Of a stretch of DNA of 64,000 bases, positions 1 through 7,281 are shown piece by piece. Position 1 is the stretch's first letter. The number at the start of each line of letters is the position of its first letter. The DNA is taken from NCBI GenBank assembly GCA_035544875.1, contig DASZZP010000012.1, positions 27,729-91,728 on the forward strand, given 5' to 3'. The position numbers and the translations under genes were made by a program. Source of the stretch: JASLEW01 sp035544875. GTDB lineage: Bacteria > Acidobacteriota > Thermoanaerobaculia > Multivoradales > UBA5704. A model generated the notes under the pieces. The model was not told the origin of the DNA and did no database searches. It saw only the letters and a list, made by a program, of their open reading frames with translations.

Positions 1-2
1 AG

Positions 3-1586
3 ATCCGCGTCCCCCAGCTGATCGTCACCGGCATCACCAAATGCACGCCGCAGGAAGAAGTCGATGCCGCCGTGGTCCCCCTGGTAGGCAAGATGCTCTG
101 CCTCCACCCCGACCCGCCCATTCCGCTCGAGGAGATTCGCTTGAGCGCGCGCCAGTCTCGGGTCGCGGTGGCCCTGCGGTCGGGATGGCGCATCGACGAG
201 CTGGCGGTGGGGACCGGCCTGCCGTTCGAGGAAATCAACCGGCTCCTCTACGCGCTCGCCGTCCTGGGAGTCGTGGTGACCGCCGACAGCCAGGCGGGCA
301 GGGCGGCGCTCACGGCGGCGAGCTGGGGTGCCGCCGCCCTTTCGCGCTCGTCCCCACCTGCAGCCGACGCCGGGGCGCCGGCCGGCGCGGGACCGGCGGC
401 AAGCGGAGCCGAAGGTGCCGGATCCTTTGTGCCGGCGCAGCCTTCCTTTGCACGCCGCGGCGGCGCTGAGACCTCCGGCTCGCAGCCGCAAGACGCTTCC
501 AGGCCCGCCTCCGGGAGACCGCAAGACCCCGCCGGGACCGCGCCCGCGGCGCCGGCAGCGCCCACGGCGGGCGCCTTGGCGGACGGTCCGAGTGCCCCGG
601 TTCCCGCCGGCAGACCCCCGGCGCCGCCCGCGCCGCCCCCTCCGGAGCCCGCGCCGACTTCCGCCCCGGCCGCGGCAGCCGCCCCAGCCGCAGCAACGCC
701 GCCGCTCCAGGCTCAGCCCGCCCCACCCGCGGCCGGCAGCTCCCCCTTCCCCGTGGGCAGGGCAGCGCCGGCGGCGCCGCCACTCGCCGCGCACGCCGCC
801 ACGGACTCCGGGGAGGGTGCCGGTGCTGCCGCGCATGACGTTGAACCGGACGCTGCGCTCGGGCCGGTACCGGCGCCCGAGGAGCGCCGCAACCAGATCA
901 TTCTCGCCTACATGTCGTATCGCCGCCAGGACGCCTTTGACCTGCTCGGGGCCACCGAGGACGACACCCTGCCGCTGATCCAGCAGCGCTACCTGAGCTT
1001 CGCCAGCCGCTATGCCCCGTGGACCTTCGCAGGCCCAGGGCTCGAGGAGGTCGAGGAGAAGGCGAGGGACCTCTTCCTGGCCGGCGCCCGCGCCTACGGC
1101 GAGCTGGCCGATCCGCAGCAGAGGGGTACGCTGCTCCTCCGCCGCAAGACACTCTCCGAGGAGCGCCAGCGCCGAACAACGAGCGGCAAGCTGAGGATCA
1201 AGACCGATCTGCTCGACTCCGAAGCCCAGTACCGCAAGGGAAAGGCGCTGATGGAATCGGGCAAGCTCCACGAGGCCGCGCAGCTGCTCGAATTCGCCTC
1301 TGACTGCGATCCCCAGAACGGCCTCTACAGCGCCGAGCTCGCCTACTGCCGGTTCCTGTTCGCCCCCGCGCCGGCGACCGGCGTGCGCGCGCTCAAGGAG
1401 CTACAGGAGACCCTGCGCCACGACCCTGACTGCGGTCTCGCGATTTTCTATAGCGGCGAGATCCACCGCCAGCTGGGCAACTTCGCCGAAGCCGAGGGAC
1501 ACCTGCGGCGGGCGATCAAGATCATGAGCCCCGACCGGCGCCCCATCGAAGCGCTCAAAGCCCTGGCTACTCAAAAGAAACACTAA
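3..1586 (+). CDS. DUF4388 / J-like / TPR protein, 5' end outside the window
   Basis: The reading frame is already open at base 3, so the true start lies upstream and only about 527 residues are visible. The first ~90 residues look like the end of a DUF4388 (PATAN-type) winged-helix region. A very Pro/Ala-rich linker of about 190 residues follows (bases ~330-850), then a J-like segment beginning around AYMSYRRQDAFDLLG, a basic stretch, and two or three TPR-like helical pairs at the C-terminus (for example LHEAAQLLEFASDCDP). DUF4388 proteins of this architecture are known from delta-proteobacterial and acidobacterial genomes, where they are thought to act as regulatory or scaffold proteins; the exact role is unknown. 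The J-like region lacks a clear HPD tripeptide, so DnaK stimulation should not be assumed. It is followed by a repeat-rich non-coding stretch. Confidence 0.75.
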   Translation: MRVPQLIVTGITKCTPQEEVDAAVVPLVGKMLCLHPDPPIPLEEIRLSARQSRVAVALRSGWRIDELAVGTGLPFEEINRLLYALAVLGVVVTADSQAGRAALTAASWGAAALSRSSPPAADAGAPAGAGPAASGAEGAGSFVPAQPSFARRGGAETSGSQPQDASRPASGRPQDPAGTAPAAPAAPTAGALADGPSAPVPAGRPPAPPAPPPPEPAPTSAPAAAAAPAAATPPLQAQPAPPAAGSSPFPVGRAAPAAPPLAAHAATDSGEGAGAAAHDVEPDAALGPVPAPEERRNQIILAYMSYRRQDAFDLLGATEDDTLPLIQQRYLSFASRYAPWTFAGPGLEEVEEKARDLFLAGARAYGELADPQQRGTLLLRRKTLSEERQRRTTSGKLRIKTDLLDSEAQYRKGKALMESGKLHEAAQLLEFASDCDPQNGLYSAELAYCRFLFAPAPATGVRALKELQETLRHDPDCGLAIFYSGEIHRQLGNFAEAEGHLRRAIKIMSPDRRPIEALKALATQKKH

Positions 1587-1627
1587 CGGCTGGGACCCCT
1601 CCGGTCCGGCTGCTGTACGCGGGAGTG

Positions 1628-1751
1628 GGAGCGTGGAAGGTCGCCGCCCGACCTCGGTCCGCTCGCTGGGAGGGGTGGATGAGGTGAAACGCTCTTTGGG
1701 GTCGAGGTGAGGGCTCGCGGACCGCGGTCGGGCGGCGACCTTCCACGCTCC
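1628..1751. repeat. Long palindromic repeat, family A copy 1 (inverted orientation)
   Basis: Perfect 25-bp inverted arms (1628-1652 and 1727-1751) enclose a 74-base centre. The centre carries, in reverse orientation, the same ACCCCAAAGAGCGT core and GGTCCGC/GCGGACC inner arms as the copies at 2.7 and 20.5 kb, while the outer arms differ in sequence. Transcribed, it would fold into a very stable hairpin. It sits just downstream of the DUF4388-J-TPR gene. Confidence 0.85.
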
Positions 1752-1841
1752 TCTCGGCGGGCGGGCCAGTCCTCCTGCCAATGTTTTGGGAATACATGCT
1801 CCGCGGGCCAGTGCTCCTCCAACCGACAGTCGTCCGCTTGA

Positions 1842-1977
1842 TCATCCTCTCGGGTGGGCGCTGTCGTGGTCTCCCTCGGCGATCACGTGCACGAAGTCGA
1901 CGTGCTTGCCGGGGTACTCGCGCGCCATGCGCGTTCGAAGTAGGCAACGAACGCATCGGTGCCTTCGGCGACGTGCG
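1842..1977 (-). pseudogene. SnoaL-like (NTF2 fold) gene remnant with a frameshift
   Basis: Two short stretches in different minus-strand frames line up with successive parts of SnoaL-like domains. One reads AHVAEGTDAFVAYFERAW. The next, after a one-base frame change near 1925-1932, reads AREYPGKHVDFVHVIAEGD and ends at a stop at 1842. The pattern 'xADGxxAFxxYF...hRVIAEGD' is typical of the SnoaL-like/NTF2 family, whose members are about 120-150 residues long; here the N-terminal third and C-terminal half are missing. The remnant starts right after the stop of the DUF1772 gene. It is called from motif resemblance only. Confidence 0.45.
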
Positions 1978-1993
1978 CGACGGTGCACCGCGA

Positions 1994-2476
1994 TCAGCGC
2001 CGGAGCGCGATCAGGAGCGATCCAGTGGCAGCAAGCGCCGCGACCGCACGCACATGGTTCCAGGCCGTCCAACTGGTGAGATAGCCAATCCATAGGCGGG
2101 CACCCTCGGCGCTTTCTGGCGCGACGGCCGCCAGCGCGTCGTTTCGCGGCACGTTGAACACGATCGTCACCAGCACTGCACCGGCGAGATAGAGCACGCT
2201 GCCGGCGAACAGGTAAACCGCCCCGGGCTCATTCCAACGTGATAGCGACGAGACGGCCAGGACGGCGCAGGCGGCGGCTGTGCCGAAGAGCGCCAGCATG
2301 AACAATGGCGTGATCGCCGCGACGTTGATGGATTGCATGGCGGCGATGCCCTGAGCGGGCGGCAGGCGCGCCAGGGCACGCATGACGAAGACCGAGAATG
2401 CGAAGAAGACACCGGCCATCAGCCCACAGCCGAGCGCCGATCCAAACGTCAAGGGAAAGAGCAAGCGGTCGACCAT
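1994..2476 (-). CDS. DUF1772 (anthrone oxygenase-like) membrane protein
   Basis: This 160-residue protein has four hydrophobic segments: LLFPLTFGSALGCGLMAGVF near the N-terminus, then two central helices and one near the C-terminus. A WNHVRA motif precedes the last helix. This fits the DUF1772 family, which includes fungal anthrone oxygenase homologues; most bacterial members have no assigned reaction. ATG 2476 is chosen because AGGAGG lies 6 bases upstream; reading further upstream adds a charged, non-conserved tail. DUF1772 and SnoaL-like genes often sit together in bacteria, so the remnant just downstream may once have been its partner. Membrane location is predicted from hydropathy; function is unknown. 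Confidence 0.75.
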   Translation of the reverse strand: MVDRLLFPLTFGSALGCGLMAGVFFAFSVFVMRALARLPPAQGIAAMQSINVAAITPLFMLALFGTAAACAVLAVSSLSRWNEPGAVYLFAGSVLYLAGAVLVTIVFNVPRNDALAAVAPESAEGARLWIGYLTSWTAWNHVRAVAALAATGSLLIALRR

Positions 2477-2673
2477 CGAAGCCTCCTGTCTGTCATCGCG
2501 AAACTCGTCGACCAACCGGGTTGACGCACTGCTCAAGCTGGGGCAGCCTCGATCGTTCCCCAGACTACCATCGACGCCTCTCGGCTCGGGCACGAGCGCC
2601 TTCCCTTGGCAGGCCCGTTGCTCCGTACCGCTGGGTTGCGCGCCCGGGCGTCAAAGGCGAATACCCTGGAGGA

Positions 2674-2840
2674 GTCCTGGCCTTCCTGGCGATGCAGCGC
2701 GTCGCAGGCCGCCTCCCTGCCGAGGTCCGCGATCCCCACGTCAACCCCAAAGAGCGTCCTTCTTTCATCCGCCCCCAGCAAGCGGACCTCGGCAGGGAGG
2801 CGGCCTGCGACGCGCCCTCCGCCAGCCACAGGGCCAGGAC
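2674..2840. repeat. Long palindromic repeat, family A copy 2
   Basis: Perfect 34-bp inverted arms (2697-2730 and 2782-2815) surround a 51-base centre containing ACCCCAAAGAGCGT. A weaker outer pair, GTCCTGGCC at 2674 and GGCCAGGAC at 2832, extends the symmetry. The core is the same length (119 bp) as copy 3 at 20.5 kb and nearly identical in its arms. The element occupies most of the gap between the divergent DUF1772 and XRE genes; I see no gene in the remaining bases 2477-2673 and 2841-2920. Confidence 0.9.
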
Positions 2841-2935
2841 GGAGGAGTCCGCCGCTGTCCCGGATCGCTTGGACCGGCGCACTTTAGCTGGAGACTGGCT
2901 GCACCGGGACCACTCGGGAAGACAAGGAGACAAAG

Positions 2936-3403
2936 GTGAAACTCGGAGACGTCCTCAAGAAGGAACGCGAGCGCAAGAGATTCTCCCTCGAGGAGACGGC
3001 GTCCAAGCTGGGCCTGGCGCAGGACCGATATCAGGATCTCGAAGCCGGCGGCTCGCCCGCCGAGAAATGGGGCCCGCTGCTCGCCCAGGTGGCGATCAAG
3101 CTCGAGACCCCAACCTCCAGGCTGCTTGCCGACAGCGGCAAGTCGACCGACGCCCGGCCAGGCCAGGCCGGACAGCTGATCCGCAGCCACCGCGAGCGGC
3201 GCAGCAAGACCGTCGACGAGATGGCCGAGCAGCTCGCGATCTCCCGCCAGGAGTACGAGGAGATCGAAGCCGGCAAGTCCGGCATCGAGGAGTACGGACC
3301 GCTGCTCCTCCACTTCGCCGAGCTCATCGAGCAGCCGGTCTTCAACCTCTTCTATCCCTGCGGTCTGCCGCTCGACAAGCTGGAAGTGAACGACTACCCG
3401 TAG
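2936..3403 (+). CDS. Tandem helix-turn-helix (XRE-like) protein
   Basis: This 155-residue protein consists of two homologous halves. Each starts with a Cro/C1-type helix-turn-helix (residues ~3-37 and ~77-111) and continues with a matching segment around 'GPLL', followed by a short helix and LL or LF. Both halves share the layout RERxxxxxxExAxxLxxxxxxYxxxEAG. It is therefore an internal duplication of a ~75-residue unit, probably a DNA-binding regulator that bends or bridges two half-sites as a single chain. GTG 2936 is chosen because AAGGA lies 6-7 bases upstream. No sensor domain is visible. It is divergent from the DUF1772 gene and convergent with the large operon, so its targets cannot be inferred from context. 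Confidence 0.8.
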   Translation: MKLGDVLKKERERKRFSLEETASKLGLAQDRYQDLEAGGSPAEKWGPLLAQVAIKLETPTSRLLADSGKSTDARPGQAGQLIRSHRERRSKTVDEMAEQLAISRQEYEEIEAGKSGIEEYGPLLLHFAELIEQPVFNLFYPCGLPLDKLEVNDYP

Positions 3404-3416
3404 CCTAGACCTCCCT

Positions 3417-5285
3417 TCAGCTAGACGAAATTGGTCCGTGCGCCAGGGGAGGAGGCGTCCCCTTCCCCCCCGGAGGGGTGGGAAGGGGATCGAGGGGTGC
3501 GGGGGGCGATCCGATTGACGCTTCGAGTAGGCCTCCACCGCCACATCGCAGCGCCTTGTGATCTCTAGGGATCGGCACCGCCGCGTAGCGGCCCGGGAAG
3601 AGGTCGGACCAGCCCGCAAGGGGGGAGAGGGCAAGGGGCTTGACGTCTCCCAGGCGCTGGCCGCGCTCGGCGCAGCGGCGGAGGTAGAGCGGGTAGGCCT
3701 GCGCATCGATGTGATAGAGGCGCAGGGTCAGCTGGCCCAGGCGCAGGGCGTGGCCGAAGTGGGGGTTGGCCGTGAGCTCCCGCTCCAGGACGCCGCGCAA
3801 GCCGGGAGGCGGCTCGCCGGTCAGCTCGAGGTAGGCCGTGTAGGCGGGGGCGGGTTGCGGATCGGGAGCGAGCAGCGCAAAGCGCGGCGCGATTCCGGCG
3901 GCGGCGAAGGCGCGCTGAAAGGCGGCGGCGACGAAGCCTTCGCTGAGTTTCTCGCCGCAGAGGTCGACGACGTGGTCCTCCTTGCCGAGGAAGCGCAGCG
4001 AGGGGGTGCGGCCGGCGAAGCCGTCGACCTCCACTCGGTCCTCCAAACGGTAGCGGTAGAGGCCGCCGCCGGTCGTCACGACGACCGAGTAGATCTCCCC
4101 CGGCTCGAGCTCGTGCGCCAGGCGGGCCCTGCCGGCGGCAGATCCGGGCGCCGCTCCCGATTGCGGCAAGAATTCGAAGAAATGGGAGCGGATCGCCAGG
4201 GGGGTGCGGCCGGCATAGGGCACGGTGACGAATGCTTCGGTCGCCAGCAGCCCCTTGCGCTGCAGCTCGACGCCCGGGAAGAGGCCGCGCAGCGCCTCGG
4301 CGTGGAGGGCCGCGTGGGCGTCTCCCCAGCAGCTGATCAGCTCCAGGCGCGGCCAGATCTGCGCCCGCTGTTCGGGGGCGAGGCCCGCCAGGGTTGCCGC
4401 GCGCCGGGGGCGGGGCGCCAGGCGCGAGGAGAGCCGCGCCGCCAGGGCCGGGGGAAGCGGCGCCGGGGGGCGGCAGCCGCCGCGCCGGATGTCTTCCACC
4501 AGGGAGCTCCAGTGCCGCGGCAGCGCCTCGAGCAGCAGCGCCAGGAAGCTCGGGTGCCAGACCGAGATCAGCGCCAGGTCGTCGCGCCGCAACAGGAAGA
4601 GCAGCGTCAGATAGCGGAACGACTCGACGTCGCGCACCCACCGCACCTCCCCCGGCACCGCCAGGGTGGCGTCCACCAGCCGCTTCAGGACGCCCCCCAG
4701 GTAGTCGCCGTCCTCCTCGAAGCCGATGCGGATGGCTGTGCCCATATCCGGGCTTCCCTCGGCCGCGCCTGTTCGCGGCTCGCCGCGCCCCTGGCGCGCC
4801 GGCGGCTCCGCCTCTTGCGCGAGGGCCAGTGGAGTGATCGACCAGTAAGCGGCGCCCAGGGCGAGCCGCGGGCGCCGCCGGTAGAGGTCGCAAACCCACG
4901 GCGCCACCGCGCGCCGAAGCTCCTGCTGCAGCTCCGCGGTATAGGGGATCCGCTTCGCCGCCGCGGTCGAACCGGAAGAAAGCTCGAGGGCGCGGACCGG
5001 CGCGCGCGTCAGCACTCGTCGCTCGCCGGCGGCGATGCGCTCGATCCAGCCCCGATAGGCGTCGTAGCCGCGCAGCGGCACCCCGGCCTGGTAGTCCTCC
5101 ACTCCGCGCATCCGCGCGAAGCCGTGCGCGCGGCCGAAGGCGGTCTCGGCGGCACCGCGCAGGTAGCGCTGCAGCAACGCCTTCTGCGCCGCCTCCGGCG
5201 CCGCCAGCGCCGCGCGAAAGCGGCGGTGCCCGGGGGCGTTGGCGGTCCGCCAGGCGACGCCGGCGAGCGCCGCGACGGCGCTCAT
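3417..5285 (-). CDS. GH3-family acyl-adenylate / amido synthetase
   Basis: This protein of about 622 residues resembles the plant and bacterial GH3 (JAR1-like) adenylate-forming enzymes, which activate a carboxylic acid with ATP and join it to an amine, usually an amino acid. Visible motifs are the phosphate-binding loop ELSSGSTAAAKRIPYT, SCWGDAHAALHAEAL in the middle, GEIYSVVVTTGGGLYRYRLEDRVEV (adenylation signature region), and FLGKEDHVVDLCGEKLSEGF. ATG 5285 overlaps the upstream stop by 4 nt (ATGA) and has GGAGG upstream. It is the last gene of the operon. The C-terminal ~50 residues, from about LRCGGGGLLEAS onward, are not GH3 sequence: they are read through dispersed repeat B1. Substrates are unknown; context suggests a lipid or polyketide-like acid. 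Confidence 0.82.
   Translation of the reverse strand: MSAVAALAGVAWRTANAPGHRRFRAALAAPEAAQKALLQRYLRGAAETAFGRAHGFARMRGVEDYQAGVPLRGYDAYRGWIERIAAGERRVLTRAPVRALELSSGSTAAAKRIPYTAELQQELRRAVAPWVCDLYRRRPRLALGAAYWSITPLALAQEAEPPARQGRGEPRTGAAEGSPDMGTAIRIGFEEDGDYLGGVLKRLVDATLAVPGEVRWVRDVESFRYLTLLFLLRRDDLALISVWHPSFLALLLEALPRHWSSLVEDIRRGGCRPPAPLPPALAARLSSRLAPRPRRAATLAGLAPEQRAQIWPRLELISCWGDAHAALHAEALRGLFPGVELQRKGLLATEAFVTVPYAGRTPLAIRSHFFEFLPQSGAAPGSAAGRARLAHELEPGEIYSVVVTTGGGLYRYRLEDRVEVDGFAGRTPSLRFLGKEDHVVDLCGEKLSEGFVAAAFQRAFAAAGIAPRFALLAPDPQPAPAYTAYLELTGEPPPGLRGVLERELTANPHFGHALRLGQLTLRLYHIDAQAYPLYLRRCAERGQRLGDVKPLALSPLAGWSDLFPGRYAAVPIPRDHKALRCGGGGLLEASIGSPPAPLDPLPTPPGGKGTPPPLAHGPISSS
3426..3582. repeat. Dispersed repeat family B, copy 1 (overlaps the GH3 3' end)
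   Basis: About 157 bp shared with copies at 10.04 and 18.0 kb, all in the same orientation. It begins with AAATTGGyCCGTGCGCCAGGGG, contains a hairpin with arms TCCCCTTCCC and GGGAAGGGGA, continues through CGATCCGATTGA and TTCGAGTAGGCCT, and ends at ATCGGCACCGCC. It supplies the last ~50 codons of the GH3 gene. Confidence 0.88.
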
Positions 5286-6115
5286 TCCGCAGCCTCCGCC
5301 GGGCGACCCGCGGCAGGCGTGCCGGCACTCACACCCCGGGCCTCCGGGGCGCCCGCCGCCGGGGCGTGGTCGATCCTTCCGCGCTGCCACATCCGCCGCC
5401 CGGCAGCGGTCAGGTTGTGGGCCGCGATCTCGGTCAGGCAGACCAGCTCGTCACCCGACTCCCAGCCAGGGTTGCTGGCGAGGAACAAGGCCACATAGGG
5501 GTCGGCGAGCTTGCCCGCCGGAACTTCGCGCAGGTCGCGCGCCAGCAACTGCGGCGCGGCGAGGCGCGCGATCCCCAGCTCCGGCAGGTAGCAGCTGCCC
5601 AACCGCTCGCGGGCGAGGGCGTCGAGGAGCGACCGCGCGGCCGGTGGCGGCGGGGTCCCGGGACACGGCTGGAAGTCGCGCCAGAATACCGGCAAGAAGC
5701 GGTAGGTGCGAAAGCCGGAGGTCAGGAGCAGCCAGAAGAGCCGGCGCTGGGGCCGCGAAGGGGCCGCACCGGCGCCGCCGATATTGCCGCCCAGGCCCCC
5801 CTCGTGCAGCGCCCGCACCGCCGCGATCCACGCCTGCGGCAGGGCGGCGCTCCCATGGGCACCCCGTTCCATGATGGTGTCGCCGGAGTAGACGACCGCA
5901 AGCGGCTCGCCGGCGACGCTCGACTCGTAGGTCAAGAGGGTGGTGAAGCCCGAGAGCCGGCCCCCTTCCTCGAGCAGCACCACCCAGTTCTTCTCGTCCA
6001 GGTCGCGGTTGAAGGAGGCATGCGTCACGCCCTCGAAATGGGCCGCGAGGAGCTGCTCCATCCGCCGCCGCACGTCCGCCCCGAGGGCTTCGCGCGCTAC
6101 CAGACGCCCTCTCAC
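5282..6115 (-). CDS. GNAT-like protein of unknown function
   Basis: The predicted protein is 277 residues. The start is GTG 6115, which overlaps the upstream stop by 4 nt (GTGA); the open frame extends further upstream but only with low-complexity Gly/Pro/Arg sequence. The pattern of an N-terminal helix, a strand with NWVVLLEEGGRLSGFTTLLTY, then SVAGEPLAVVYSGDTIM, resembles the first half of an N-acyltransferase fold. The second half (LLTSGFRTYRFLPVFW and later) is not one I recognise. A clear acetyl-CoA binding loop (R/Q-x-x-G-x-G/A) is not obvious, so the GNAT assignment is tentative. It lies between a GNAT gene and the GH3 synthetase with overlaps on both sides, which implies it acts in the same pathway. 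Confidence 0.6.
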   Translation of the reverse strand: MRGRLVAREALGADVRRRMEQLLAAHFEGVTHASFNRDLDEKNWVVLLEEGGRLSGFTTLLTYESSVAGEPLAVVYSGDTIMERGAHGSAALPQAWIAAVRALHEGGLGGNIGGAGAAPSRPQRRLFWLLLTSGFRTYRFLPVFWRDFQPCPGTPPPPAARSLLDALARERLGSCYLPELGIARLAAPQLLARDLREVPAGKLADPYVALFLASNPGWESGDELVCLTEIAAHNLTAAGRRMWQRGRIDHAPAAGAPEARGVSAGTPAAGRPAEAAE

Positions 6116-7281
6116 AGCAGCGCCACCTCGAGATGGGGGATGCGGCCGTCGAGCGCCGCCACCGCTGCTTTCCCCTCCTTCTCCCAGCACACGGCGTAGA
6201 GAACGCTGCGGTACTGCCGCGCGCGCCGGCGCAACGAGGCGAGGAACGGATGGCGCTCCGCGAAGCCCGCTACCAGATAGAGGAAGCGGCCGGCGGCTTC
6301 CCGGTAGGCCGAGGCCAGGAGCGCGGCAAAGATCCGCGGGTCGTCGCCGTCGACCGCCACGTGCGAGACGTAGGCATGCGGCAAGAGCTCGCCCGCGGCC
6401 GGGAGGCGCGGCCTGCCGATCAGCGGCGACAGCCGGTTGAGCGCCGGGCGCAGCAGGGTCAGGCGCCGGCCATAGCCGCGCACGACGACCTGTTTGAACC
6501 CCGATTGGTCCCAGAGCGCGAGGCAGCCGATCACCTGGCCGCCGCGGACCGCCAGGTGGAAGTCGCGCGGCGCCAGGCCGCGGCTGCGCACCGGCGACAC
6601 CAGCTGCGCCGTCGTGAAGCGCGGCGCGAACTGGTAGCGGCGGCGGCTGCGCTCCAGACAGGCGGCCACCTTGGCCATGATCTCGGGGGCGCCGCGCACG
6701 GCCGTCACGCCCGCCGGCAGTGCCTCCGGCCGCCAGGTCCGCCCGCGGCGCGGCGGCGACAGCACCAGGGTGACGAAAGGCTCGAGCTCCACGTAGGCGG
6801 GCAGCCCGGGCAGCCCGGCGCCGAGCAGCCGGCGCGCGGCGCGGTTGTCGGCGACCACCGAGGTCAGGTCGAAGGGCGCCTCGCCGGCAGCGCGCAGGCC
6901 GCGCAACTTCTCGTAGCCGCCCGCCAGCAGCCGCAGCAAGCCGGCGCGCCGCCGCTCCTCCCAGTCGAGGCGCAGCTGGCTGAGGTAGCCCAGTCGGCTC
7001 GGCCGGCCGTTGACGAAGGCGTCGGTCACCGTCCGGCTCCCCATGCCGCAGAGACTGCCGTCGCGGCGCCGGGCGACGATCGTCGCGTGCGGCTCCCCCT
7101 CGACCGCCGCCGCGAGCGCGGTATCGGGCTCGCGCTCGAGGGTGACGCGGATCTCTCCTGCCAGCGGATGGTCGCGCAGCAGGCGGCGCAGCTCGGGCTC
7201 ATCGGCCGCGGTCGCGATATCGACGACCGTGCTCGGGGCGCGGGAGCCGCGTCTCACGGCAAGGGGGCGCGCGGCGCTCAT
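6112..7281 (-). CDS. GNAT-family N-acyltransferase-like protein
   Basis: At 389 residues it is long enough for a two-domain GNAT. The first domain spans roughly residues 20-170 (VDIATAADEPELRRLL, then a strand ATIVARRRDGSLCGMGS, then GYLSQLRLDWEERRRAGLLRLL, where the usual acetyl-CoA loop would sit). The second half contains VIGCLALWDQSGFKQVVVRGYGRRL and YVSHVAVDGDDPRIFAALL, again strand-loop-helix patterns of an acyltransferase. ATG 7281 overlaps the stop of the radical SAM gene by 4 nt. GNAT enzymes transfer acyl groups from CoA to amines. In this operon it could acylate the amine used or produced by the oxygenases and GH3 enzyme, but the substrate cannot be read from sequence. Confidence 0.68.
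   Translation of the reverse strand: MSAARPLAVRRGSRAPSTVVDIATAADEPELRRLLRDHPLAGEIRVTLEREPDTALAAAVEGEPHATIVARRRDGSLCGMGSRTVTDAFVNGRPSRLGYLSQLRLDWEERRRAGLLRLLAGGYEKLRGLRAAGEAPFDLTSVVADNRAARRLLGAGLPGLPAYVELEPFVTLVLSPPRRGRTWRPEALPAGVTAVRGAPEIMAKVAACLERSRRRYQFAPRFTTAQLVSPVRSRGLAPRDFHLAVRGGQVIGCLALWDQSGFKQVVVRGYGRRLTLLRPALNRLSPLIGRPRLPAAGELLPHAYVSHVAVDGDDPRIFAALLASAYREAAGRFLYLVAGFAERHPFLASLRRRARQYRSVLYAVCWEKEGKAAVAALDGRIPHLEVALL

Noticed and set aside
3558..5498. Long plus-strand frame opposite the GH3 gene
   Set aside because: No recognisable motifs, Arg/Gln/Gly-rich composition, and it covers a gene with clear GH3 motifs on the other strand.
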